Positions 11,075 through 22,544 of a DNA stretch of 64,000 nt are shown in pieces (within the stretch, counting starts at the first letter, position 1; each line of letters begins with the position of its first letter). The notes beneath the pieces are model-generated. The model searched no databases and had not been told where the DNA came from. It saw only the letters and a program-made list of their open reading frames with translations. This stretch comes from Metellina segmentata (lineage: Eukaryota > Arthropoda > Arachnida > Araneae > Tetragnathidae): contig OX375879.1 of assembly GCA_947359465.1 (NCBI GenBank), positions 122,792,486 to 122,856,485 on the forward strand, in the 5' to 3' direction. The position numbers and the translations under genes are program-made.

Positions 11075-11939
11075 TATATCGAAAACCCACTGCGCTACTA
11101 AAAACCAATTTGTTGAACTGTTCCACAAAAGAATCCTCTCATTTCTTATAACCCGTGATCGTAGCCAAAGTAGCTTTCTCTTCACCATGATAAACGGACT
11201 TTCCTTCAGGAGACTGGGGGTCATAAAAAAATCTCCCTCCAAAAATAGCGAACATTCACTACGCGTGCACATTCTCGCCGAATGACCCCTACGTGCCGCC
11301 CCTTTATGTGTGCCTCGACCACAAAAAGCCTTTAAAACGCGTGCTTTGTTCCTTTATACCTGGCTACTGCACTATTATGTAAATGAAATTTCCGGGCCAC
11401 CGAGATTGTGCCCTGCCAGATAGTCTCCTCCGCGCCTGCCCTTTAAAAAACCTCTGGCAGCTATCTTTTGAAGCTCATCTCGGCGTAATGTGTTTACTTA
11501 GGGACAAAAGTTTATGAAAGGGAGCGAGGCACGCTCATTAGGTGTAATTGCTCGCCTCCTTAACGCCTCCCGAGTCAGGGAGGCTCTTTTGACACCTCGG
11601 AGGTTCAAGGAGGGAACACGTGACCTCTGAAGAGCGAGAGTGCCCTCTGCCAAAAAATTGGAGCGATTAAGTTTCTGTGGCCTCGAGGCGAGAACAATGG
11701 ACGCGGATGATCGAAGTGCAAAGTTTGAAAGGGGCTTGATGAACTTTTCCTCGATGTTTCCCACAAATATCTATGCCAGGGTGTTCATAAAATTCATGCG
11801 AGCACTTGAATGGGAGGTGGTTGAACCGTTCTCACAAAGGGATGTAGTCCAGCGAGTGCCCAACACCCACCGGATATGTTGGTGAGGACAATAAGATGTG
11901 ACTTTATACCTACGAATTGAACAATTTGTTTTTCAAGGA
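11075..11939. other. No recognisable gene or element
   Basis: Repeat-poor, moderately GC-rich. Overlapping frames at 11498-11885 on opposite strands have no recognisable domain. Confidence 0.3.
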
Positions 11940-12276
11940 AAGGTAATGGTAAAGTAATTTTAATTAACGTCGTAATAGAGCAACACAGCGGGCTATTGAC
12001 GACGGTCCGGGATCAATCCTCTAAGGGAAAGATCCGAGGACAACACCATGTCATCTTGAACCACGGTCAGACGACGAGGCAACACCTGAGCTGGCACCCC
12101 ACTCTCCAAACTTCCACACCAACCCAGCGTGAGGACTTTCGACCATGACAGATTTAAGGTGCACCAGAAACCTCTACATCATACGCTTACAAAAATTCAT
12201 GCACTGACCCCGGGTTCGGACCAGTAACCTTCCGATCCATACGCTAACACCTCAACCACTAGACCGGTGGGTCGGC
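11940..12276 (-). repeat. Complete SINE, type A head
   Basis: One of the best preserved copies. From the 3' end (AATGGTAAAGTAATTTTAAT, TAACGTCGTAATAGAGCAAC) it runs through GACGACGGTCCGGGATCAAT and CACCTGAGCTGGCACCCCAC to the type A head, ending ACCGGTGGGTCGGC at 12276. It includes GGGTTCGGACCAG as the inverted B-box. Confidence 0.85.
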
Positions 12277-12427
12277 GTCCAACGAAAGGGAGAAAAGTCA
12301 TTCAATATTAAATCAATGCACAATTGTATTTTATTTTGGTTCATGACCTCTGAAATTTTGATGAAGCGGTGCATCGAGCTATCTTATAGATACGTGCAAA
12401 TAATAAAGCTAATAAGAATTTTTGCTT

Positions 12428-12620
12428 GCCGCTTAACCCTCCAAGTGGTTTCGACGCCATATCTTGTCCATTGAGATTAGACCCTCTTTGCTAATGACGA
12501 GATACCACCATCAAGGTATTGCCAATTTTTATATGACGCTATCCAAGATTGGGTAAATTTTCTTCTCGTGGGTGTTGAGGGACGAGGTATACCATCACCT
12601 TGTACCGGGAGTCACGACAG
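12428..12620. repeat. Family F element, copy 2
   Basis: Opens with TTAACCCTCCAAGTGGTTTC at 12434, the left-end signature, then units such as TAATGACGAGATACCACCAT and TTCTCGTGGGTGTTGAGGGA with GACGAGGTAT. The right end is not clear. Confidence 0.55.
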
Positions 12621-14130
12621 TACCTCACAATGACGGAGGAAGACAGAGAAAAAACCAGAAGGGTTGGCTAGGGTAAAAATGAACGAGAGGACAGATCACT
12701 TGTGTATATCGGGGTTGGTGTGACCGTGCACACCTAAAGATGTGCAACCTGAGGGCGATTAAGTAAGGTGCTATTCATGAAAACCAACACATCTCAAGAA
12801 GAATCCGGTATTGAGACATCTTTAATTCTGGTTTCATCGGACCCAATTGCCAGAAGTACCGTAGACACGATACTCTGTTTAGTATTACTAGGTGGTTTAG
12901 AGCAGAATGACACTAGTTAGTCACTATAATTTTGTTTGTACTATGACACTAACAAACACCAGCATGCGCATCTGTAACTTGTAGTACCAGTTGGCACTGG
13001 ACCAGTTAGATCGTCCAGTTGGCATTGAACCAGAAATTCAAGTGAAGTCGGCATTCTTTCAGTGTAGCGGTCGAATGTTTTCCTTCGATGGAGCGCCGTG
13101 ACTCAGTGGTCTTCTCACAAGTCCTATTCCTTCTTGACTTGCTTCTTCAGTGTCAATAAAACCTTCCTCGTATGCCATTGCTCTACTCACTTGACGTTGT
13201 TTGGAACAACTTGACCCAGTATGGCCATAAAACGCAACTCGTAAACCTTCGATGGAGGTAGATATGAATACAAGCAAATGTTCTCACTTACATTGAACCC
13301 TCCTGATGGTTTACCTTCGCATGGAAAACTGCTCTGTGACATCCAGCCTCTGGTGCATACATCTATTCGAAACTGTCACTCGTTCTTGGTCTTCTTGGAT
13401 CTTCATTTCACCTTGTTGACTAGGACAGTTTTGACCAGATCTTGAACGAGATATCTAGTCTAAAAACTCGGAGGGTTACCAAACAGTAAATCTACAGAAT
13501 TGGATTATAATTATCAATATATTTCTCGTATTCACCGATATGTCTGTTCTTTTCAACCCTTTCGGAGATTTTATCGAAGCGCGGGGGAATTAACACATAC
13601 GAAACGAAACAAATTTCCTAAACGGCATCGTGTTTTCCAGTTTACATTAACCGCATAGCTTTTCCGCTAACGACTTGAATTAATCACACAGCCATCCCGC
13701 CAATTTCTCTCCGGCCATAAATTTCGTCGTTATATTTGGATTTCGTAGCCTATTTATACACAAAACCGCATTCGAAAAAAGTGCCGCCTATTTTAGTTCT
13801 TCACCATAAAAAGTTAGGCTGTAAGTAACGTAATTATCCTACTACCGCCACGCGCTGCCCCATAAATTACCGGTTTTTCTCCCCTACCCAAAACATTTAG
13901 CAGCTGTTGCGGCTAGAAATTACGGTTCTTTGCTCCGTCTACCGCATGCTCTACTAATGGCTTGAGTTAGCACATTCAAAACAGAAACCCAAACGCTTCG
14001 CAACATTTATACAGTGTTGCAGATCTTTTTCAGTCGGATGCAGTGACCAAAGTTCTTTTATTGACACTGGAGCCTTAAAAGTTAAAGAAACTTAATTTAT
14101 TGAAATGTGCAAAGTAGTGTTGAAATCAAT
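12621..14130. other. No recognisable gene or element
   Basis: Includes a short imperfect duplication (CCAGTTGGCACTGGACCAG and CCAGTTGGCATTGAACCAG near 12990-13030) and a repeat-poor stretch at 13540-14000. The 72-codon minus frame at 13059-13277 shows no domain. Confidence 0.3.
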
Positions 14131-14365
14131 GGTAGGTAGATACTTAATGTCACCCGGGATCTACCACCGAAAGGAAAGAACAGTGGACAACACTTCGTGA
14201 TTGTGAACCACGGTTAGACGACGAAGTCAACACCTGAGTTGGCATCCCACTCTCTAAACTTTCATTCTATGTCAACATGAGGACATTGTAGGTGATGAAC
14301 ATGGTTGGACCTAGTTTCGACCTCGATACGCAGGTTGACAATCCGTTGATTTTCCAACTGGACTA
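14131..14365 (-). repeat. SINE, type B head
   Basis: Minus-strand copy from GGTAGGTAGATACTTAATGT through CACCCGGGATC, TTGTGAACCACGGTTAGACG and CTGAGTTGGCATCCCAC to the head end TTTTCCAACTGGACTA. The B-box region reads CTAGTTTCGACCTCG. Confidence 0.75.
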
Positions 14366-14481
14366 ATGGAGCCCTGAAATGGTACAGAAACTTGAACTGT
14401 ACATAGGATAATTGAAATCAATAGAGAACCATGCACATAACGTTCTTGGTAGTGTCTTGCCAAGTTGAGTTATAATATATA

Positions 14482-15674
14482 AACTATCTTCCAATAAGTA
14501 TTTGGACACCTGTGATGGAAAAGAAAAACAAATTTTATTCATATTCAATAGTTGGTAGAGCCTCCACGAAAGGCAATTACAGACTCAACCCTCCAGGGCA
14601 TGTTTTCCACCAGTCCTTATATGACGGATAGTGGTATTTTCTTCCACTCGGCTGGGAGAAGACATGAAGTTCCTCCACCAATTTTGGACGGTTGTTGCAC
14701 CCCTTAATTCCAGGTTCTCGATAGGGTTCAGGTCTGGGCTTTGGGCAGGCCAGTCCATTCTGTTAACCCCATTTTCACCATACCAATCCATGGTGGACCT
14801 CGCAACATGACAGCTGGTATTGTCGTCCTGGAAGAAATATGGGTACAACCCGTAAAATTGCCACAACGAAGGAAGCACACTGTCATCCCAAATAGTATAG
14901 TAGACCTCGGCGTTGAGCTTACCATGAATTTGGACCAAGGGTCCCAGTCCGTACCAGGAGAAACATCCTCAGACCATAATTCCACCTCCGCTGAACTTTA
15001 CTGTGGGCACAATGCATTCAGGCAGGAGGCATTCTCCAGGTAGACGCCAGACCCAGACCTTGCCATCCAAACGGTAGAGGTTTAACCTTGGTTCGTCGCT
15101 CCAGAGAACCCTTTTCCACTGATCTACGGTCCACTTTCGACGTACTTAGCACCACATTAACCGAGCAGCGCGGTCGGACTTAGTGATCAAAGGCTAATGG
15201 GCGACAGCATGACCATGAAAAACAAGCAAATGTGCTTCCTTACGAATGGTATTAATCGAAACCACACTCCTGGATGCCTGTTGAAACTCCTTGAGTATGT
15301 GGGCCATAGGATGGTGCGGTTCTTCCGAATTTTTTTGGACAGCACCCGTCGGTGTCTATCTCCCTGTTTCGTGGGTCGTCCGAGTCGAGGCACATTCCGA
15401 CAATCCCCGCTCACCTTCCACTTCTCAATTACATAGGCCACTGTCGATTTCGGGTAATTCAGCTAGCTAGATATGTCCCTTAAGGATCGGCCATTTCTGT
15501 GATACTCGACGATTACACCTTTCTCGAAATCATATTTCTGCACTTCGTGAAATCTTGTATGCGACTCATGCCAATGTTGTTTCCTACACGATATTTAACG
15601 GCGGAGAGCTTGACGTATATCAGGACCGCATATATAGTCATTTGATTAGGTGTCCAAATATTTATTGGTAGATA

Positions 15675-15677
<3 letters not shown>
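14482..15677 (-). mobile_element. Near full-length Tc1-like transposon
   Basis: A 1196-bp element with ends AACTATCTTCCAATAAGTAT at the left and ATTTATTGGTAGATAGTG at the right, TA on both sides (14480-14481, 15678-15679). The right TA opens into a TA microsatellite. The same ends bound the deleted copy at 4549-5093. The length is close to the usual 1.2-1.6 kb for the group. The transposase is on the minus strand and disrupted. Confidence 0.85.
14585..15441 (-). pseudogene. Tc1-type DD34E transposase, disrupted
   Basis: Three pieces are legible on the minus strand. 15441-15187 carries the DNA-binding region, with RNVPRLGRPTK as the GRPRK-like hook between the helix-turn-helix subdomains. The middle, about 15130-14940, reads WKRVLWSDEPRLNLY with the first catalytic aspartate, then KVWVWRLPGECL and FSGGGIMV followed by an in-frame TGA. 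14938-14585 reads YFFQDDNTSCHVA with the second aspartate and WPAQSPDLNPIENLE with the glutamate. There are 34 residues between the last two catalytic positions, which defines DD34E. After that block the frame shifts. All three catalytic residues survive, so decay is moderate, but the stop and frameshifts rule out activity. In life the enzyme would cut and paste the element at TA sites. Confidence 0.85.

Positions 15678-15716
<39 letters not shown>
15678..15716. repeat. TA microsatellite at a Tc1 insertion edge
   Basis: A 39-base uninterrupted TA run starts at the TA duplication right of the Tc1 element. Either the element landed in the array or the target dinucleotide expanded afterwards. 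Confidence 0.95.
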
Positions 15717-15718
<2 letters not shown>

Positions 15719-15732
15719 ATTGGTCCATTATG

Positions 15733-15883
15733 TTCCTCCAGTGCGGCATAAATTAACTACCTTGGACCTTTTCCAATAGCTCGTCGTGTTGTTCCAGTGC
15801 AACGTTAATTAACTACCTACCTCGGAACCGTTTCCAATAACCCGTCGTGATTTACCAGTGCGACACTAATTAACTACTTACCC
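15733..15883 (+). repeat. Tandem array of SINE 3' ends
   Basis: Two and a half units of about 62 bp, each a SINE 3' end: GACC.TTTCCAATAGC.CGTC, GTG.T..CCAGTGC.AC, TTAATTAACTACCT. The first unit is partial (TCCAGTGCGGCATAAATTAA), then full units start near 15762 and 15823. No SINE body or head is attached. Confidence 0.7.
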
Positions 15884-16599
15884 GACTGTCCAATGTTGGT
15901 ACCACAGCAACCGTTTTCATCATTAGCAGCTTGGCATTAACTCATTTCGCTCCTCGAACGTGCCTTCGTCTTCCCTCCAAGTTTCCCGGAAAGGGCAAAT
16001 TGGCCGCATCTCCAATATCAACACCTTCCAGACAAATTATCCCTGCAAGGCCCCGGGGCATAAATATCCGCACAAAATTCGGATTATGCAAATGGGGCCT
16101 CTTTTTGCAACTTCTCATTACACGACCCACTCCTAATTTACTCCCCTCACCCGCAATCTAATATCTTCCTTCGCGAGGATCCCGTTTAATTACTCACGAC
16201 TGCACGACTCTGAATATCTTATTAAGTGGAAGCACCTTCGCGACTCTTGCTTTTTGCGAGCGCGGCCATTACTCGTTAGGTGCGCTCGAATGGAGTGTCG
16301 CCTGAATCTCGGGGGCTGCTCTCAGAAGGTCTTCTTGTTGACCTTCCAAGGAAATGGGTGGGACATTCCATTGGGATTCGCAACACCTTGCGTACCACTG
16401 TAATAATAACATTTCGGTAGAGCAAGGGGATAAGTGAAACATTATCCACCCTTTCGCCACAACAGGTTCTTAGGTTTGTCACCCTGCCTTCTGCTGAGGC
16501 AAATCGATAATTGATACTATTATGGTTAATAGCTTCGGTGGTTAATTACGAGGTTAAATGGACCAAAATTTGACTTCGATAGCGTCAATTTTCTTGCTA
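15884..16599. other. Repeat-poor, GC-richer stretch
   Basis: No match to window repeats. Overlapping frames on both strands at 15931-16482 lack recognisable domains. Confidence 0.3.
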
Positions 16600-16765
16600 T
16601 CTCTCTCTCCTGCTTCAGTGTAAAATGGCCGCTCTGCTAGTCGTGTGTGCCCATTGACCTTCTAATGAAATAGACGGAGCATGTGGGCGGAGTTGCTGTC
16701 GTAAGATCTCTGCAGGTTATATCATGTAGATATACGAATCGACATATCCGATTGGCTATGTGTAG
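16600..16765 (+). repeat. Dispersed repeat G, copy 1
   Basis: Shares GAGCATGTGGGCGGAGTTGC and GTCGTAAGATCTC with 35480-35640, and probably a preceding CTTCTAATGAAATA segment present there in another arrangement. No terminal repeats seen. Confidence 0.45.
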
Positions 16766-17433
16766 ACTTGTGTTTTTTGATCACGGTGGAAACCAATAAA
16801 TAATTTTAGGATCCATGCTTTTACCCACAACGTGACACATCTTCAAACCAAACATTGGAAAGAAAAAACATGAAGCTGCAGGCACATGATGACTCATTCA
16901 TTAGAAAGTCGACGTGTGTACCATAAGCAGCAGCGATCCGATTTCTGGTGTCCTGGTGACGGGGACGTATGGAAAATAACACTCGTCGAACTTGACATCA
17001 CAAGATTTATTAGGAAGTATCTGCGTCTATCTGCCGCTCACGGCGAAGTATGCCTCCGCTTCAAAGCTTCCGGGCTTGATACAGGGCGTTCGGATAAGGT
17101 GACCAACACAGTTGAAGTTTTAATTGCAAGTCACCGATGGTTGGTGGTCAATTTTATTTTTCGGCTAGGCTTCGAGGGAGGGCCTTGCAAATCATTCTTT
17201 CACCGCCAAGATTGAGCAATCTCGAGACATGGCTCTTGGCAAACCAGAGAGTTACCAGCAACAGTGGAGCGTTTTCTCTGCAAATTAGACGGACATCAAA
17301 AAGTGTACGAAGTGGTGCGTAAATGGTTGGGTGAACCACCGAAAACCTTCTTGAAGGGAATACACAACCTAGTGGACCACTGGTCTAAATGCATTGGAAG
17401 GAGACTATGTTGAAAAATGAAGAACAAGGGGAT
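16766..17433. other. No recognisable gene or element
   Basis: A 109-codon plus frame at 16886-17215 has no domain I recognise and overlaps other frames. Confidence 0.25.
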
Positions 17434-17605
17434 CTGATGTCAGGGCTTCATACGTCCTCACATTGACTTGATATGGAGGTTTGTAGAGTGGGATCCATGG
17501 GTCATTTGATCGAGGTTCGAAATGGTGTTGTTCATGGAGAGCTTTCCGGATTGATCCAGGAACGTCGTCAATATTCCGTTGGCTGTAATTATATACTTAC
17601 CTATC
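17434..17605 (+). repeat. SINE body and 3' end, head lost
   Basis: Diverged plus-strand copy: CTGATGTCAGGGCTTCATAC, GTCCTCACATTGACTTG, GGTCATTTGATCGAGGTTCG, GATTGATCCAGGAACGTCGT, ending near TACTTACCTATC. Part of the 3' region (GCTCTAGTACGAC) is missing. Confidence 0.65.
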
Positions 17606-18161
17606 TTAAAACAAAACATCACATCAGGCCTGACCTTTAAGTGAGCGTTATCCCATCACCTGTATCGGTATGCTTAGGTGTCCTGCACGGATATAGAAGC
17701 GAACAACGTTAAGCGGACGAAAGAGGTAAAAAAAAACCCGATCCGATTGATTGAGGCGAGCAATCTGGCTGCTCGCCAGGAGCTACCTAACGAACGCCCT
17801 CCTCTGTGATCGCGAAACTTGCACGTTTCGGCATTCCACCGACATGTCACCCCGAATTCTCCCGTGTCGCCTAACGAATGAGGTCGGCTCACGATGCAAA
17901 GGAACTTGATTATCGCCTTCCTGCAATAACGGAAAGAACTCGCCCCGTTCTCTGGCACCGTATCTCGCCCCGAGGCACGTTTCGATTTCATTCCAAGTCG
18001 GGTTGAAATCGGTTTTATTCGGGTAATTTCGGGTTTATCCGATAAGGGATGGGTGGGAATTTCATCCGAGGGACATCCGTTGGCGGCACCATTATCGTCC
18101 GAGCACTCTAATCGGTTAGATTTGAGTTGTGAATTTTTGTTACACTGATTCCTGAACATTT
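17606..18161. other. Open 161-codon minus frame, not called as a gene
   Basis: 17674-18159 on the minus strand is the longest open frame of the window. I see no domain, signal peptide or conserved motif in it, it begins and ends in unremarkable DNA, and the region is merely GC-richer, which lengthens chance frames. I leave it as non-coding. Confidence 0.3.
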
Positions 18162-18306
18162 GGTAGGCATGTAGGTGACCTTACGTGGCACTGGAGCAAT
18201 ACAGCGGTTCATTGGCGACTGTCCGGGATCCATTTTGAAGAGAATGATTCGAGAATAGCATTTCGTAAGTTTGAACCACGGTCAGATGTCAACACCTAAG
18301 ATGGCA
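18162..18306 (-). repeat. SINE 3' half
   Basis: Minus-strand fragment: GGTAGGCATGTAGGTGACCT, CACTGGAGCAATACAGCGG, GACTGTCCGGGATCC, TTTGAACCACGGTCAGATG, ending in ACCTAAGATGGCAC. The 5' half and head are absent. Confidence 0.7.
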
Positions 18307-19550
18307 CGTCCAGCAAGATAGGTCAGGGAAGTGGAAAAAGAGGGATTGGGGAATAAAGTAGTGGGATGACCGCAGTAGAAGACCGCTCGGGTATCCCGAG
18401 AGCGCCACCCACCGTGCGTACCAGAGACAGCATGGGAAAAAAATAGATCACATACCTCGACATACCCTGAGGGAGATGTGACACTTCAAATGGTTCTCAT
18501 CCCTCAACATCTGGTCAGTTTCGACCGACCGAATCGAATGAATACCTAGGTGCTAACGACACCTCGTCGAAACAACCACCGGGCTAGAAGAGTTCCGATC
18601 CTAAACATTCCGAATTAGAGTCTATGAAGGAGACACGAATATTCAGTTCGCGTAAAAATGCACATTCATGTAAATGTGTGGGATGCATCGGAGTGTGGGC
18701 ATAATTCAAACGTTTTCCGGGCGCATGATTGAGTTCGTATTCTCGGAGATAAATTCGCGTTCCAATTCCCCATCTGCGAATCGCATTCCCCGAGTTAATA
18801 TTCTGCGGCCGTCGGAGCTCTATTGATCGACACCGGAGGAGAGAGGGCGCCCCTAAACAACATCTACCGCTATCGCGCTCCCGGAGGTTCGAAAACACTT
18901 GACGCCCCCATAGCATCAAAGGGTTTCTCGGAGGACCATTTTTCGAGGGAACACATATACCTTAAACCCTTTCATTTTTTTCGATACACAAAATGTCACA
19001 TTTTGAAAAACATTTGTTGGTTCATTTTACATTTGCAAGAAGGAAATTATTTTTAAAATTAACATTTCTGATATTTTTAAGCATTTCGAACAATTTTTTT
19101 TATGCAGCGAATAGAATAATAATGTTTTTCCTGGAAATTGTATTTTCTTCGTACATGAGCGCTTTGCAGGGAAGTTACATTTACCGTTGTGTATTAAAAA
19201 AAACAATTACTTTACAGTTAATTTTCGATTACAATAACTTTTACTCACTCTAATTAATTTTAAAAAACTACCATGTTCGACTTAATCCATATGTACTACT
19301 ATAAGAGTCACTAGTATTGAAGTCATCTAAAAAAACTTTCACTACACCCAAACTCCTTCACAGATATTTCTGATTCCGAATCATAATCCGAAGAAATCAG
19401 CTGCATACATTCTGAATCAGCCATTATTTTATGTTAAAAATAGTTTGCACTACTCGTACATCAATAAAGCCGTCAAATGATCAGTAAAGGTAAAATACAT
19501 GCAATAAGCTAAGAACTGAATGATAAAAATTGGCCGTCATGCAAAATACG
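18307..19550. other. No recognisable gene or element
   Basis: 18340-18960 is GC-richer and repeat-poor; 18970-19550 is very AT-rich. No domain in the short frames. Confidence 0.3.
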
Positions 19551-19574
19551 TGACAAAAGCGCGCGCTTTTGTCA
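19551..19574. repeat. Perfect 24-bp palindrome
   Basis: TGACAAAAGCGC is followed directly by its complement GCGCTTTTGTCA with no spacer. It stands just before the family F copy at 19585. Confidence 0.95.
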
Positions 19575-19584
19575 AGTTTTTTGT

Positions 19585-19885
19585 ACCAAGATCTTGTGTG
19601 TTTTGCTCATGACGAGATAGATACCCAGTACAGACAACCACCAGGGTGGTTAACAAGTACCGTTAGCCCTCCTGGTGGTTGTATCGAGGAGGTTTTCACG
19701 TCATCAACAAAACTGATCAGATCTCTATGAAGGAGATGTCACTAGAAAAAAAAAACAGACTGAATCCTGATCATGTCATCGTAAAAAAATTTGTAATGAC
19801 CTGATGATGAGGTACTTCGTCATTTGCAAAACTGACCAAGTCTTGATGGACGAGATACCCAGTAGAATCCACTTGGAGGGTTAAG
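19585..19885. repeat. Family F elements, copy 3, two ends abutting
   Basis: Near 19639-19683 a right-type end ACAACCACCAGG and a left-type end CCTGGTGGTTGT face each other across GTGGTTAAC..GTTAGCCCT, as if two elements had inserted side by side. Units such as TTTTGCTCATGACGAGATAG, ATTTGCAAAACTGACCAAG and CTTGATGGACGAGATAC follow, and the right end is CCACTTGGAGGGTTAAG at about 19880. Confidence 0.6.
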
Positions 19886-20043
19886 CATGTAGAAAATAAT
19901 CAGTTTTAGAGAACTGTACAACCAAAGTTTTTAGGGGGATTTATACAAACGGATCCTTTCAGAGAATGAAGTTCGTGTCTACCTTGCCTTAATAGGTTGA
20001 GTAAGCTGTTTCTCAATCGACGATTCAATTCCTCAAATCATAA

Positions 20044-20400
20044 TCTATATGAAAAAAAGAATGTGTGTATATTCTCTTAACAAGTCTACACCGTATGACC
20101 TATCCACCCAAAATTTGGTATACTTAAACTTTAGAACACTGCGGAGAACATAGGCTATTTCTTTCCTGTCTTCAGACCCATCTGTAGTCATGAAAATTGG
20201 CCCACAGGTAGTCCTAAAAGTGTCCCTCGAAGCCCCAATTTTAAAATCAAAAAATGGTTTTTATGCAATAAATGAATGTTGACAAAAAAGAAAACACGTT
20301 CTACAGGGTTTGTGTGAGTTAATACAAGGAAATGTCGCGGTCATATTTTAGCTGTCGTGGTCATATTTGAAACCCGGGCAACGCCAGGTTATTCAGCTAG
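20044..20400 (+). mobile_element. Short non-autonomous Helitron (H2)
   Basis: A 357-bp element begins TCTATATGAAAAAAAGAATG after an A and ends with the hairpin CCCGGGCAACGCCAGG, TTATTCAG and CTAG before a T. 5'-TC, a 3' hairpin, CTAG-3' and insertion between A and T are the Helitron structural rules. No replicase-helicase coding sequence is present, so it would have moved in trans. Related fragments lie at 35640-35722 and 38818-38952. Confidence 0.8.
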
Positions 20401-20584
20401 TATTCTATAAATAAAATAGCCTAGTCCCCTGGCCCAATTCTCTGGCCACTTTTGGGGCAAAAAGCGCGAGAACATAAAACAAAGGGTCCCAATACGGGCT
20501 GACTAAGCTTGTCCACTTCTTCAAGATTGAGGAAGGAATGCTGCTCCAGTTGGATCTATTGGTTATCTCCTTCGGAATTCGGTC

Positions 20585-20880
20585 CGATGTAGCCCAGTTG
20601 GAAGAGTAACGGATAAGAAACTGGAGGGTTGTGAGTTCGAAACTGGATTCAGCCACAGATCTTTGTACACTGGGGCTAAGGAACATTAAATCTGTCATGG
20701 TCTCAAATGTTACCACGTTAGTGTTGAAGTTTGATGAGTGGGGTTCTAACACAGGTGCTGACCTCGTCATCGGATCGTGGATCACAATGACGAGGTATTG
20801 TCCTCGGACCTTTCCCTTCCCGGATCATCACCAATAGCCCGTTTTGTTACTCCATTGCGACGTAGATTCAACTAGCTACC
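20585..20880 (+). repeat. Complete SINE, type B head
   Basis: The head reads GATGTAGCCCAGTTGGAAGA, then GGGTTGTGAGTTCGAAACTG (B-box-like GAGTTCGAAAC). The body contains CATTAAATCTGTCATGG, CTCGTCATCGGATCGTGG and ACAATGACGAGGTATTGTCC, and the end is ATTCAACTAGCTACC. This is the best type B reference copy here. Confidence 0.85.
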
Positions 20881-21169
20881 TTCCTATTCTATGACATGTT
20901 TTAGCTTTTCGAAAATGAATCGGTGTGTTAGGATGGTATTTTTGACGTCCTAGCCATTCGCTCCCATTCTTTTTGCACCGATTTGTGTCTTTCGAGTTTC
21001 TTGTTGTCTTTTGCAATCCGACAGCTGAAGAATTTCATAACCGTGGCGTGCTCTTCGTGTAGTTTTATAAACATACATCTTCATAACTCAAATATAGCAT
21101 ATTTAAGTAAGTGGCAATATTGGCGAATGCGCTCTCCAATTTCATAGCAAACGTTTATACTGATTCTGG

Positions 21170-21279
21170 GTGGTTCAAAATTACGTGGTGTTGTCCTTGG
21201 GTCTTTCCCCTAGGAATTGATCCCTGACCTTCGTTGTGTTACTTTGATATGACGCTAATTAAAAATTAACAATTACCAT
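21170..21279 (+). repeat. SINE 3' end
   Basis: 5'-truncated copy beginning GTGGTTCAAAATTACGTGG and ending TTAAAAATTAACAATTACC, so the AATTACC-type tail is visible. Truncation in the hairpin region is the same as in the nested copy at 61088-61211. Confidence 0.75.
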
Positions 21280-22544
21280 ACGAATTTTAGTAACGGTTTA
21301 TTGTGATTTGACAGTGAACAAACAATGCCATTTTCTACGCCAGTTACGATAGCAAATATTCGCAACTTTTAGTTGTACTTATCTAAAACTGAAAACCTAT
21401 ATGATGATATATCCTCGTTTTAAAAGTGCTTTTAAAAGCTGATAATAATACTTGCATTACTGTAATTTCTAAATTAAAATGTGTGGATTACGGAAACGGG
21501 GTAATAATGTATTTCACATTGAGCGCTTTCGTCTTCTTTACATTATTGATGGGATCGTCTAAAGCTTGAACAGATTGTAACAACAGTACTTTTTACCTGT
21601 CTGCAGATAAAGATATCTTGTCTGATAAGGAGTCGAGTATTCATTAAAGCGTCGAAGAGCGATTCCAAAGTCATTTGTTGCAGAATCATTTACACCAATG
21701 TAATTCGTATGCTAAACAAACGCTAATTAACGGAAAAGAGAAGAGAGAACACATTAATTTATTCAAATGTAGATCCTAAACTGAGCTAACAGATTTTGTG
21801 TTCTATTCATCTTAAGCAGGCATAAAAACAAGTTTCCATTCGCATATACTAAACGTAGACCTCTTCCAAAAACACAATTTGTTCTAGCATTTACATCAAA
21901 CATACGCGGGTTTATATTTTCATGGATTTGGGTGTATTTGTAATACTGCATGGATTTGGGTGTAAAAAATGACTTCAAAGTCCATTTTGAGATTTTAAGT
22001 TTTTCTGAATATTTGAAATGTTAAAACTTTAGAATGGTGGGCACCTTTTATCAATGAGCCCATTAGAAGTATTTTAATTATTTTTCAAAAAAAGAACTTC
22101 ACTGAAACATTTTCTGCAAACCGATTGACGAGGATGTTTTCGATTCTTACACTGTTATACATGTTAGCAATTTATTTTTCTTTAATTTTAGAAACTGTTA
22201 AGTACATTTTTTGTTAACTGTAAACTGAAAAATCAGACTCAGAATACAAATGAGTCGTTGAACAATCTTATCTGATCTCGTGTGCCGAAACATACTTTCG
22301 TCACGTTGAAATCCCTCACGCTTGGAGTCCACGAAGCCGTTTCTTCCTTCAATGATGGAAATGTATCAAGACTTTTAAATTTGAAAGCAGCAGGAATAGA
22401 AGCTGGACTTAATTGTGTCACCTCAATGAAAACATTGGATGATTGCTAATCTGTATTGCACTGAGAAAACAGACAGCCATTCAGAAAAAAGCACGGCAAA
22501 AAATAAAAAATAAAATTTAAAAAAAGTTAGAAGATAAATTTTTA
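21280..22544. other. AT-rich DNA with one repeated segment
   Basis: 21818-21990 (GTTTCCATTCGCATATACTA, ACATACGCG, CATGGATTTGGGTGT) recurs in direct orientation at 23902-24020. The rest shows no match or coding signal. Confidence 0.45.

Noticed and set aside
17230..17250. TTGGCAAACC as a possible part of the upstream Musashi exon (SWQT codons)
   Set aside because: The surrounding codons do not give GGLSWQT in that frame and no splice donor follows.
17674..18159. 161-codon open frame on the minus strand, the longest in the window
   Set aside because: No domain, no conserved motif, no splice signals or promoter context, and the region is GC-richer, which lengthens chance frames.
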